Source of the DNA: Aquatica leii
Lineage: Eukaryota > Arthropoda > Insecta > Coleoptera > Lampyridae
Direction of reading: 5' to 3'
DNA: 64,000 nt
NCBI GenBank assembly: GCA_035610365.1
Contig: CM069435.1
Span: 81,687,389-81,751,388 of the forward strand
This document shows, piece after piece, positions 11,661-24,181 of the stretch. Both the position numbers and the translations under genes were made by a program. The first letter of the stretch is position 1, and the number at the start of each line of letters is the position of its first letter. The notes beneath the pieces are model-generated. The model had not been told where the DNA came from. It was given only the letters and a program-made list of their open reading frames with translations, and did no database searches.

Positions 11661-12505
11661 GACTCATTCAAACAAACCTGAAATGCTTACGTTTGTATTA
11701 ATTTGCGTTTTGTACATCTCACCTGTACGGGTTTAAGCTGCTAGGGATAATTGTAGTGACAATTTCATAAGTGGAGTGTGTGGGCTAAACATTTCAACGC
11801 ATATAATTTAAAGATAACGCGAATAATAACTTATGTTTTGACCTTAGTGGTTGCAATCCAAATCGTAACTACTTTGATGTTAATCGTATATTTGTTAACC
11901 TGCCTGGCACAGAAGTTAATGCTACTACAGAGTTGCCTTGGCAGTTAATCAGATATAAGACAATTATTGGTGATTACTGTTGACAATACCTAATCTTAAA
12001 TCTCTTACAAACTATAGCTACCACAGTAGAAACAGTTATGACAACATATAGGCAATATAAAAACCAAATTTAAAAGGCAATTTGTTATCGGAGGTATTTA
12101 GATGCTTACTGTAGATGATGAGTGGCTTAATATTGTTATGGTACCTTGAAAAATGCACATACATCCTTTGTAATCAAAAAATCAAATTGGTTTTCTAAAC
12201 TCTAATGCAAATAAACAATAAGCGTACGAAGAACAAAATGTTAAAGCAACTATGCACAACCAAGTTTAACTATCAATAATCTCTTTTAATTAAACAATAT
12301 TATTTTTAAGATACTGTAATAATAAAGCAAGAGCAAACTTTTGTTAGTTATGTGAAAAATTAAAAACCAATAATAAAAGAAACTTATTAAAGCAAATAAA
12401 ATACAAACCGTAAAGCAATTGACCATCAGACAAATATTTAAATTTACGGTTTTTATTTTAAGCCTGTAACGATACGAAACCCTGTAAAGCAATTTTTAGG
12501 ATATT
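11661..12505. other. Non-coding AT-rich stretch
   Basis: Nothing recognisable was seen between the SINE-like block and the LTR-like repeat. Confidence 0.4.
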
Positions 12506-13478
12506 TGTAAATAATTTTTTTAATTACGCGTAAATTTTCTTACCAAGTTAAGGACTATGCGTATAGTGATCCATGCCATAACCAAGCGGAACCCATGAAA
12601 TGTATAAAAACGGCCACACGAGTTTGGAGATCCGTCTTGGTGGAAACTTTCCCCATCCGAAACCCCCTGATTAGTGATTTTTGTTTCATCAACAACCGCT
12701 GTTACCTAGACCGCTTGAACGACCTGGAGATTTGTTGACTACGATTACGCTGCTATTTACCTGAACCTGTTCTATAGATTCTCCATAAATTGATTGAAAT
12801 TATTATTATCGTCTTGCACATCATATTCAGTAAGTTTTGAATTTGTGTAGTCGTGTATCTGTTTATTCCTGTTGATAGTGGCGTAACGATCTTAATACTT
12901 GTAAAACTAGTCAAACTCCTGGCCCAAATATTATTCTAACTTTCTAATAGTTACATAAAGGCATTTGTTGAGAACTACCAATTCTTACGTGGGTAATCCC
13001 GGCCCAATGGTTTTTGAAGTTATTTACTTTTATTTTCGTATGTCAAACGAAAATTCTATGTAACTAAATGAGCTATAAATAGACAGCTACCGTAAAGCTT
13101 CAATTTGCTACCGTGTTGTGACATACTCACCAGATTCTAATCAAACTCGTAAAATTACCTGTTTAAATTCCCCGAGTTTACCGCATTCTTTTATTTTCAT
13201 TTACAATTCAACATTAACGACCTTGATTTTTTACTTAAACGGCGCTCCTAATTTTATTAGTGGACCGATCGACGTCGATTCAATTACAAGTTGTTCGAAA
13301 AACATCACGCACATGTATATAAAGTTTCGTAATTATCGGCGACGTAATTAATTCTTGAACGATTGGTTGGTTAATTAAGAAACACGGGACGTCAAAGCTT
13401 GACGTAAAGTTTCTAAATTCGTTCCTATTCACATGTTTGTTTTTTGATTTTTCTTTCCTCGTTCCTACTAATTAATTT
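12506..13478 (+). repeat. LTR-like interspersed repeat, copy 1
   Basis: This segment aligns along its whole length, in the same orientation, with 21127-22134. Shared landmarks are TTTGTAAATAA at the start, ATGCGTATAGTGATCC, a TATA box (TATAAAAACGGCC near 12602), GTTACCTAGACCGC, AAATTACCTGTTTAAATTCC, TTGATTTTTTACTTAAA and CTAATTAATTT at the end. It begins TGTAAATAA. A TATA box about 100 bp from the 5' end and no conserved long coding frame suggest a solo LTR or a non-autonomous element. The 77-codon open frame at 13118-13351 is not kept open in the other copy. Confidence 0.6.
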
Positions 13479-16400
13479 AAATCTACAGCACCAATTAAAC
13501 GGTAGTAAAGTGACACCATATTGTAACTCTGTTTTAGAATTGACAGACGACAGTTGTCGCAACCGCTGCTAAATAGTAGGATTTTTACTTATAATAAAAG
13601 TAATACACAGGGGCAACTAAACGTAATTTATCCAAAGACTAGTTTTACAATATCTATCCAATAAGTTATCGAAAGTAATTAACAGCACCGTACGTAACTG
13701 CGTCCGACACCGAGGACGTGTTACAAACAAAAATTTTAATTATTGTTTTTTTAGAAAATACTTTTATTTTCTGCATTTTATTTCTACATAATCCACATAA
13801 AATGTTTCATGCGGAAAATTGTCATTTTCAACGTGTAAAATTATGTCATTTGCTGTAGCAATATAACCTGTGTCTAAGTAATATAAGATGAGAAACTTAG
13901 TGGCACGAAATTAAAATTATTAACAGTTAAAATTTTAGAGAAACTCTTAAAACATCTTTGGTTCTCGTTTCAGTCATATCACCTGGCGTCATTTAGCTTT
14001 AGATAAGTAGACAAATTTGATATTGGATTTTAGTATATATAAGTGTAGGTATGATATTTAACTTATTGTATTACTTTAATGCCAATAAATGTCTTATCAA
14101 ATTTTAAAATCTCTTAAAAAACCTTAAATTTTATTTCATTTGTCTTTAATTAGTTAACAACAAAACCACGATAAGATTTACGCAAGCTTAAAAAAACTCA
14201 GGCAACGCTAAAGTAAAAATGACAGCTGAACTCTAACTCAAGTTATTTAAAATTCCAACCATCAATCCGTTATTATAATATTAGCAGCGCAGATAAAATT
14301 AACTATTCTAGAACTACCGTAGACAATCTGTGATCACAACTGGCCATCATAGATACTTTTTATAATAACATACTTGCAAATCGGCTAATTATAGATTCAA
14401 GATAAGTTAGTCGTAGTTGATTATTATACCTATAGGTACCTCAACGTAACTTTATTAAACTAACAAAATCTGGTATTTTAAAATTCAAAAGATTTAAATA
14501 CTGATTCTTACCAGCATCAAGCGATTAAAATTACTACACCAACAGGGATTCGTGTTTTTACAAGCCAAATAGTCAAACCAGATCAATATAAACTTAATTC
14601 AAACATTTCAAAACAGATTTTAACATAATGTGGCAACTAATTTTCATATCTTAATTTTTGTGTCACTGTGTATGTAAACAATTCTGCACAACACAATTAC
14701 GCAATAAATAGCAAATGCAGCTATTTTTAAGCCATATTTTGGTTGCACTTCGTTTTACTGAATACGAAATTTTATTTCTGGGTAGGTATATATGTATGTA
14801 CGATCTTTTTTTGTTTGGTTTTTGCAATACGTTTTACGTACGAGCTGTAAGCATAATCTTAGTCTATATACAAATTTGATATTTTCCAATGCGTTACGGT
14901 ATGAAGTAAAAACGAGTTTTGTTACGCTACGTATGTGTTCTATGATAGATCTAGTTATGGATCTATACGAATGAAAAATTAATCATATCAGAAAATTTAG
15001 AAGTTAAATTACGCATTAGAAAAGTTGCACAATATTATGTCATCTAAATGAATTAGATTGTGACCCATAGTGATAAAAGATAACGAACCTTCAAATCTTT
15101 AATAATGCACGTACTTGTAAATAAGTTTCTTATTAGATATTGTTATGATTACGGTGCTATGTATTTTTGGATTTTAATATTAATTGTAAATATGTTATAA
15201 AACAATGTTGTAACATCCTAATTAAATTTAAGTTCGTTTTTCAAATTAATATAAAAAGGTCCGATAGAATTCCTACGACCCTATAATTATAAATTTGCAA
15301 TGATTGTCTCATTGTCGATATTTTATAATTTTAGTATGTATTATGTTATGTTAATTAAGCAACGAATTAAGTAACAATTAAAAAAACAATAAATTTTACA
15401 TTTTAAGAATTACTGAATAATATTCAGAAAAAGTCGAAATAAAATTTCACGAGAAACTAAACAAAACGAATTATGTTAGCCTGCAGCGTATGATATTGCT
15501 ATGATTCAAGATAAAAAGATAAAACGTAAACTTTCCTTGTAAGAAACTGATTAAATAATACACAATAACAATTCATAAATAAAATACGTGTTTATACATA
15601 TGTACGGAAATAGTTTTAATAACTGTTTAGTAAGCACCCTAAATATACTAATTACTCAAAAGTATTGATTAAAATAGTTCGTGTAGCGCAAAAATTTCAA
15701 TTCCACGAATTTGCTTCACAAACAAAGTAATCTATTGCCAACTCTATTTCAGTCTATACTTGTTATTTTTATAGACATAAAATCCTTTCACTTCAGCAAA
15801 TTCATGGTATCTTTAATCATATTTACTGCTGCAATTTTAGTTTTTCTCGAATACATTTAAAGTTTATATGCTAAATTTGGTTTGCAAATACTTCATTTGC
15901 ATGTATTATGTTTAGCTTTTTCCTATTCTTAATATACAATCAAACGTATAGTTATTAAGTTGGAACTGCATCAGACGAATAATCGACAAATCTAACAAAA
16001 ATTTAAATTTGCTTTCAATTTTAACGTTCTGATTAAATTTAAAGAAAACTGTTATTGTATAATAAAATGGTTTCTAAGATAAATTAACATTAATTTTCTT
16101 AGTAATAAAATTAATCAGAAAATACTTTGAAATAAAATCATAATATAAGTCATTCTTACATGTTCTAAAGTATTCAATTATGAATGGATTTACTACTACC
16201 GTGTACAGTTTTTGTGGTATTGAAACAAAACAACTAATTAATAAATTTCGTTAACAAAAACCAGAAATTTTTTAAAACAGTAAATTAAATCTACATTAGT
16301 TTTACAGAAATGTGTAGCACAATCCCATCTAGTTATGGATTTAATTTATTGTATAATTTTTGTAAATTAAATAAAATCAAAAAAACTTATTGTATGCTTC

Positions 16401-19400
16401 TCAAAAAACTGATTATGTTATTATTATTATTATGTTAAAAGTATTGAATTTGTTACTACTTTTTTGCTATAGGGGGTCTTGTTGGTAACAACCACGTCAC
16501 GACGACTAAGTGCAATATTGGTGAGTAAGCGTAGTTAAGAAACAATAATAAAAAAAAAATAGGCGCCACTCTGTAACGAATAATTTACTAATACACTTTA
16601 ATCGTAACAAAATAAATTGATTATATTGCACCAGCCAGCTCACAAAAATATTTATTACAAACCAATAAAAAAACAAACTACATACATAAGAGCAATGAGA
16701 ATTTTCATATTTATTTAATTTAGAGTCGTGGGAATTCTTACGTTACTTAAGATTAATAATTTTGATTTTGATAAATACAAAAGATTTAATAAGTTGGACG
16801 CCACAATATTTTTTATATTAAAATGGTTAAATATTGAAACCAAAAGATTTACACTAACATAATAACAAAAAAAACATATTTACATATTTTGACAGTATCG
16901 AAGGTCAAATATAAATTTAAAGTTACCTGCTTTCAAACTTTAATGCGCAAGTCGAATTGGTGAGGTCAATGACGCGTTCTCATCTAATTTATGCGATGAT
17001 GCAACATTACGAAATTCTTGAAATGCATATTTCCATATGTTCCGTATTTATCCTGATTGATCTAATATTCGTACAGATCCATTAACCAGAATATCGTAAA
17101 ACAAACGTAGCGTAAAATTTTCATTCGCCACATCCAACTCAAATTTTATCAGACGTAACATATGAATAATTATCGATTTTTACTCATAAAAACCATAATT
17201 CGTAACGGAAATTTTTCGTAACAGCGACGTTGTGACTAACATCAAACGTGCATCGTAAACCATATCTTAATTTCACATTTCATACCTCAACTTCGTAAAA
17301 AGGCGTACGTATCCAAACGAAATTTTCGTAACCATAACGAATCCAAACGTACAAATATTCAAAAAGCATCGAATATATCAGAAAACGTAGTCGTATATCA
17401 AAAACAAAACTCCCAATTCGAACGTAGAAAAAATTATTGCGCAACTTTCCATTTAGGCGTGGTCATCATATGATTCATTGAAATGACGTAATATGATGCA
17501 ACTTTCGTAAATTGTATTCTTAATTCTGTTTCGAAGATTTGAAACCAAGTACCATAAACAAACAAACCAAAAATCCGGAACAAAGAAAAAAACTAAAACG
17601 TAAATTGCGATGAATTACCAATTCGAATCAAAACAAAAATGACTTACCCCTTCTAATTTACGGGTTTTTATTCTATACAACAAAATGCCATGCTACAACG
17701 AACGCCGGCTTAAATAATTTGCCCCATTACGCAAAAAATTCACAAACACAAATTACATAAGTGGTAATTCCACTTTTTGCAGCACGCAAAAAAATGTCCG
17801 CTCACTACTTCATTTCTAAACGTAAGATGTCGAATCATGACATCGTACTTAAGAGGAAGGCTCAAAACGCATGTGCGTGCGTGAAATGCTTGCGCAAAAG
17901 AATTTTATATCAACAGTGAATACAAAAATGTTAACGAAAATCAGACGTATTCAAGCGTAAAAAATTTACACGTTACAACTCTTGGTACTGGCAAGATTTT
18001 CGGTTCTGAGACACCAAGAGTACCTCTAAACCCACTAACGAAAAGATTAGGATATAGCAAAAAACAATGAACAAGAAAACGTAACAAACGTATATAATTC
18101 TCTCAAACAATAACACTTACAATTGCTATTTCTTTTGTTAAAAACATAGTAAATTATAGGATTTAAATAATAAGTAAAAAAGACAATTACCGGTTACCTA
18201 ATCTAACCCAGTCAACAACTTTAAACACAACAATACAAAATTCATTCACCGTAAACTTATCAGGTAAAATTGATTACGTATTATGTTTACATGCAGTCGC
18301 GAACAAATTAGTAATCACCAAATATAATTAATAATAATGTTCAAATGAGTACAAATTGGAAAACTATCTATTATCGATGTTGCCCCGAGATTTGCAAAGT
18401 ATGTAAGCTTACATGCGACGACGTGTGTTTGCCAAAATCTGGTCTTAACTACGCCTAAAACAATTAATTTGAATTAAATACAGTCAGCATACTCAAAACA
18501 ACTTCATAACGATAAGCTAAAAACATTTCGTAACTGCGACTGAAAGTTAAAAAAAATTTAGTATGATCTTCAATTAGAATCTTGATAGCTAAGGTCTAAC
18601 GCAAGTACTACAGTATAAACCAAATTAACAATGCTTAAAGCCGAATAGATAAAATAATCATAAGAAAAATTACACCTGTGCCAGGTTTGACTCAGATAAC
18701 ACAGATCTCGCAGATCTTTAGATGTGTTACATAACTCCTAAAGAAATTCTTTTTTCTGAAGCTTGATTAAGATTTGCTTCGAATCTGCCAAACTTGCTAT
18801 AAGAATTTGAAATTACTAAAAGTAACATGGCTCACGTCTTTTCACTTGTGAATGTCATCTCAATCGTATAAATCCTATTAATTCCGCCAGTATACAGAAC
18901 AATTCTTCATTTAAGTGTAATAAAAATAACCGACGTTCGAAATTAAATAAAACAAAGATTACTTACAATTAAGCAGACAGGCGCCTTATCAAAATCGAAT
19001 CGTCAAATAATTCGAACTTATCACATCCGGTGGGATTTACAAACCAGCGTCGTAGTAAAATTTAATTACAAATACGACTTTTAAGAAATGAATAAATACT
19101 GACACTTAATAGAAAAAGTAATATTTAACTATTCCTCATAAAATAAAAATTCTGATTACATTATGTGATGAACGTTTGATATAAACTTAAAATTTTAGAA
19201 CGCACCGTTAGTTAAAAGTAACAATTTAATTTTTTAATAATTGCATTAAATAAACAGCCGTAAATAAAATATTGTATTTGACATTTTAGATGCTTGTGTA
19301 TTTATCGAAAAGATTTATTTTAAATTAAAATTAACAACGGCACTGTATAGGGACGCTACTGCTTCTTCGTTTGAGTAGGAATAAACAGTATATCGCTGTC

Positions 19401-20376
19401 AAACGTCAATTTTGTATTTTGCTTTTACCGTTTGGAAGTCGCTGGTGAACGTTCGTTTACATGCTGTTATTTTAAGACATGTAAGTAGTCTTCTTTCTAT
19501 TGAACTTTCCTCGGTAGTGATTTCTATTACGCTTTTAACAAAACAAAAACGTATTACAGGTCTAATTTGACGTTTTGGGTAAATTACGCGACGTTCCCAG
19601 GTAGTAAACCAATTCTCAAAGATAGAGCGGTCACGTTATTTTTTTACTTTTTTCAGCAATAAAAACGTCGTACATAAGCTTATATACCACGCATATTTTG
19701 TTTGTAAATTAAATTAAAACTTTAACTATTGGTGTCAAAGAATAAACTTGATTAGATAAGTTTTTGTACTTTTATTTTGTTTTGTAACTTATATTTGTCG
19801 ATTATCGCCTCGTTTCGCAACTGCAGAGTAGAAAAAGCAATTGTTTGAAATTTTCTAGTTAACCTTGATTAAAATCAATCATTTAGTCTTTTTGGTTAGT
19901 AATTGCATACAATTAGTGGTAAAGTGTGTTCTCTGATCAATAAAACTTCCTCGTATATTATAACTGTGATATTAATTGACAAATCTATTTTATTTAATTT
20001 TTTATTATTATTTTTTATAGGTCTAACTTTCTCTCTTGTTAGAAATAAATATATTGTTGTTAGCAGTTGTGCCAATTTTTGTCCCTTTTAGTGATCGACA
20101 GATTTAAACAAGGTCTGTATTGAGTGTAATTTTTATATGTTTCGGCGCCTTTTTAATTTAGTGTAGGATTAGCACACCGAAGCCTACGATCCACTTGCCG
20201 ATACAACTAAGTTAGTCGCCAGCAATAAAGTTGCGAAGCACTTTCGTAACAACGCTAATTAAATAGTTAAAGGATATACTATTAATCAATTAATATAAGA
20301 TAAATGTGCATAAACTACACATTAACGCAAAATTATAGTAGAATTCAGGTTTTTACGGGTTGCATTATTAGTATAA
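13479..20376. other. Long non-coding AT-rich region
   Basis: No transposon or gene motif recognised. Sequence from ~16,950 to 18,100 is rich in CGTAA/CGTAAC words. An exon-like 48-base segment at 16473-16520 is bounded by strong splice-type signals and is described as a finding. A CpG-richer patch near 19360-19480 ends at GACATGTAAGTAG, a splice-donor-like site. Confidence 0.4.
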
Positions 20377-20677
20377 CTTTCCATTCTGGATGATTCCTGT
20401 GCTGTCGTCATTACACAAGCTGAACTTTCGTCAAACGTCACAGTAAACTTCGTCAGAGTCCAGAACAAACTGATCGATAGCGGTGTGAAGTTTCGCTTTT
20501 ATAGACCGACCCCCAATCGATAAAACTGGTTTCCAAATTTCCGGTTTTGTCCAGTTATATCGATCTGGGGCCAGTCTGTAAAAGCAAAATTTTACGGCGG
20601 CGCTATAGATCAGATTGTTCCGGAAAATGTCTAAAGCGTGTAATGACGACAACACGGCAATTATTCAGAATGGAAAA
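20377..20677. mobile_element. Palindromic MITE (~300 bp)
   Basis: The ends are long inverted repeats. TTTCCATTCTGGATGATTCC at the left is matched on the other strand from the right end by TTTTCCATTCTGAATAATTG. Both continue through TGTCGTCATTACAC. The inner halves also pair: CTGATCGATAGCG...GCTTTTATAGAC against CTGATCTATAGCG...GCTTTTACAGAC. Almost the whole element could therefore fold into one hairpin. There is no coding capacity; the open frame across it is a by-product. This is typical of a fold-back MITE mobilised in trans; the source family is not identifiable here. Confidence 0.75.
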
Positions 20678-21126
20678 TTGTATTACGCAAAATATTAATT
20701 AAAATCGATACGTTTGAAATAGAAATATAGCACAACTACGACTGTTCTATAGGTTTTACCTAAAAAATTAAGATCAGTGTAAAATAAGTGAGATATCTGT
20801 TTTCCCCAATTAAACGTCGATTCAAATTTTATTTTACCAAATGATAATTTAAGAGAATTTCCAGATTATCGTACACCGACGTTCAAAAGACTACAAAGTT
20901 TATTGTACTAACGTATGAGATAAATGTAGCCTGACATTAAATATAGATTTAAAAAACCTTTGTAGTGACAACACTGATCAGAGAAAATTTTTAAACAAAA
21001 AAAATTAATATTACTCAAACATGTTTTGCGTAAAACATGCCAGAGGTTGGTTGATCTACATTCCTACAAAAAATCTTTTATTGTTTTTTTAAATTATTAT
21101 TCAAATTCTTTTACACATCAATAATT

Positions 21127-22134
21127 TGTAAATAACTTTTAAAATTGCGCTTTGTCTAGGGCGATGCGCATGTTGATCCCTGCCACGATGTTAACTATGT
21201 GAAATCTAAAAAAAGTATAAATACGGCCATATGAGCTTAAAGAACAATTTTCTGACGAGATGTGTCCTAGTAGAACCTGTCACCGTCCAAAATTCGTTTC
21301 CGGAAAACTCTCTGCCAAGTTCGTTTTAGTAGAAATATTACCCGTCTGATATCCCCTCTATAAAAAAACTGATTTTTAAATTTTGAGGTCTATTTCTAGA
21401 ACCATGATTAGTATTTTTTGGTTTTGTTAACGACCATTGTTACCCGGACCGCTCAAACGACTTGGAGACATGTTGATCAAGCTACTATTCACCTTGACCT
21501 GCATTAGTTATTCATCGTCGTGTCGAAGTGTTGAATTTGTAAAGTCGTGTATTTGTTTACTTTTGGCAGTAGTTGCAAACCGGTTTTAATACTCGTGGAG
21601 CTAGGCAAATTCCTGCTTCAAGTGTTAACGATTTTCTGGCAGTTCCATAAAAGTCTTTGCTTAGAAGTACAAATCCTTGTGTGGTTGGGTAATTCTGAGC
21701 TAAGGGTTTGTGTAGTTATTTAATTTTATTCTTGTATGTGAAACGAGAACTTTATATAACTGAACGAGCTAGAAAATAAACAGTTACCGTAAAGTTTCTA
21801 CCGTGTCGCGTCATATCCATCAGATTATTATCAATCACTTGTTAAAATTACTTGTTTAAATTCAGTGAGTTCATCGCATTCATTCATTTTCAATATAAAT
21901 CAATTTAACGTTAGCGACTTTGATTTTTTACTTAAATGGAGCTCCTAATTTTATTCGTAGTTCGATCGACGCCCTTTTAATTAAAAGTTGTTCACAACAA
22001 CACCCCGCACTTGCCTGCAAAGTTTTGTAATTATCGAAAGAAACACAAAAGGTTAAAGTTTGATAACAATAAGTTTTTGTATTTGGTGTTTGTTTCCCTG
22101 GTTTTCGTTAGTACCCGTTCTGACTAATTAATTT
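21127..22134 (+). repeat. LTR-like interspersed repeat, copy 2
   Basis: Diverged second copy of the repeat at 12506-13478, in the same orientation. It has the same order of landmarks: TTTGTAAATAAC start, ATGCGCATGTTGATCC, TATA box GTATAAATACGGCC near 21217, GTTACCCGGACCGC, AAATTACTTGTTTAAATTC, TTTGATTTTTTACTTAAA and CTAATTAATTT. Similarity stops abruptly at both ends in both copies, so the boundaries are probably element ends. Confidence 0.6.
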
Positions 22135-23593
22135 TTTTGTCGATCGTTTGTTAATGCTTATGTTATGTTATGCTAAGTGTACTTATGCTACAAGATGAAC
22201 TTCTTGCAACGACGTTTGTAGCATACGTTTAACACCAAACTTGGTTGCAAAATTTCGCATTATTTGCTGATTGAAAGATCAATCTGTGATTGTTGGATAA
22301 CACAATTCTTCGCTCAATTGCCATAAAAAAATCAACACATTTCATTTTTTTTGCAACGATTTATTGTTTTATTTATAAATAATATGGACAGTCAAAAACG
22401 TAAAATCAAGAATACTGAAAAAAAATTGACAAAGAACACCAATTTGTTAGTTTACATAGTGTATACATCTGATTCATTGTGTCTACGTCGATTTTTATCT
22501 TATTGTAATAATGAATACTCTGGTTTCTTCTTTGGCACATAAAATCTTGTGTCAGAGTGCATAGTAGATAGTAAAGTAACATTTTTTTATACATGCAAGC
22601 AAATTTTCATGGAAACAGAATAATAAAAACTCTATTCTTCAGAATTATTTGTTTTTATTTTTGTTAGTATGTACACGTTGTTTTTCGTATAGTTTGAACT
22701 ACAGTTTTTATGGCAAAAGGTGTTTTGGCAAAGAAAAAAAGAAAAAAATTACTCTATGTTAAATTTCTTCTAGATTCTTTGTGCAGCAGCCAATTTTTTG
22801 GTTTTAATAGAATGTTTTTTTAAATTAGGTTTTTAAGATATAAATTAAAATTTGATCGTTTTAACAGACTAGATCAAAGTACCTGAGTGGGTACCCGGGT
22901 ACCCCGGTTATTGAACAACGTAATTTTTTTTAGTTAGTGACATCAAGGTTGAGAAAATTAATATTTTTTCATTATAAACTAAATACGTCAATTAAAACTT
23001 AAAAATAGATTTTTAAATTATTGAATCACAAAGTTATTTCTTGCATTTTCAACAATAAAAACATATGATTATTAAACACTTAACTTTAGCTCTAGAGAAG
23101 ACACTATTTAAGTAAACAAACTCAAATTAATTTATTTTCAGAAGTAAGCTGCGGGGCAATTGTACAGTGGGCCAACTTTGCCTCATTTAAAAATACCGAC
23201 AAAAGGTTGGGCTAGGCCGCTGGCTCCCATGATAATGTTGCAATTTATATTAGTCTATCAACTTGTAATTATTTTGTGTTCAATACAAGTTTCGAAGATT
23301 TATTGAGATATTTTCAGAAGTATTAAAAAACAAGTATTTTTGTAATTAAGATTATTGTAAGTGTTTTATAACTTTATATTATTGTATTGCATTAACATCG
23401 AATTACCGGTGATAAAGCATCAAACAAACTCTGGCGTTCTTTCATTTTTCAAACATCTTTAAATTGCTTTACAGACCATTGTGGGGTTAATTTGACATAG
23501 TAATAGCGGGGTAGATTTGACATGTCATAACTGCCCTGTTTACATGTCTTAAAACCCATTTACAACCACTTGATTATCGTCACACTCTTAAGT
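22135..23593. other. Non-coding stretch with short GGGG-type motifs
   Basis: AT-rich, without recognised coding sequence. A palindromic GGGTACCCGGGTACCCC lies near 22891. GCGGGGCAATTG followed by GTGGGCCAACTTTGCC at ~23151-23185 resembles termini of pogo/Tigger-type elements. GGGGTTAATTTGACAT and GGGGTAGATTTGACAT repeat near 23480-23525. These may be eroded transposon ends. Confidence 0.3.
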
Positions 23594-23956
23594 TTATGTG
23601 TGAATTGTGCCAAAAAAAATTTTCTTATGCAATTTACAATAAATAAATTTAAATAATGATGCTAGTAGCGTTGGATTTTTAGATACTATTCGTTTTGAAA
23701 CAGATGTTAAAGGTTGAAATGCACTGATTTGTGGTGCATCATTTCGACATTTATTTAACAGGATATCACCAGTGATATCTTTGTCAACATAATTTGAAAT
23801 TTTTTCTGACTTAAAGAAATTGTGTAAACATACACCAGCATTAATTATTTGATCAACAGTTTCTGGGGTACCAATAATGATCCTATGAAATAATCTAAAG
23901 CGAACAACTAATATTCCAAATGTATTTTCAATTATTGACGAGCTCTGCTCAAGCAA
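23594..23956 (-). pseudogene. PIF/Harbinger nuclease, C-terminal fragment
   Basis: The minus-strand reading SSSIIENTFGILVVRFRLF matches the final catalytic block of HARBI1-like PIF/Harbinger DDE nucleases (family RRVIENAFGILxxRFRxF, with the catalytic Glu). It is followed by a pattern ending in ACxxLHN (here NAGVCLHNFF). About 120 residues remain open, but the first two catalytic Asp blocks and the N-terminus are absent upstream. This is a truncated relic. Confidence 0.7.
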
Positions 23957-24049
23957 TAATTAAAAATTATGCACCAATATTTTAGGAAATAGCAAGAACA
24001 GCCATAAAAAACATATTCAATTTATTTTAAATATCGCAGTGGTTACATT

Positions 24050-24082
24050 ACGTTTCGCCAATTTTTATAAAGGCTTCTTCAG
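24050..24082 (-). other. Second hammerhead-like core motif
   Basis: Minus-strand CTGAAGA, a GCC/GGC stem with an A/T-rich loop, then GAAAC and GTA. It has the same layout as 1829-1862, including the fused GAAAC-GUH junction, but no Penelope coding sequence is visible next to it. Helix I pairing is poor. It may be the orphan end of a Penelope-like or related element. Confidence 0.3.
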
Positions 24083-24181
24083 ATTTTAATTATAATTATT
24101 ATATAACATCCTTCTTAAATTCAATGTTATATTTACATTATTTCTAAAATTAAATATAATAAATTAACATAGATATATCAA

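Noticed and set aside
11482..11667. 61-codon minus-strand frame
   Set aside because: It coincides with the SINE-like block and reads through the A-box region; no protein similarity was recognised.
20431..20655. 74-codon minus-strand frame
   Set aside because: It lies wholly inside the palindromic MITE and reflects its GC content.
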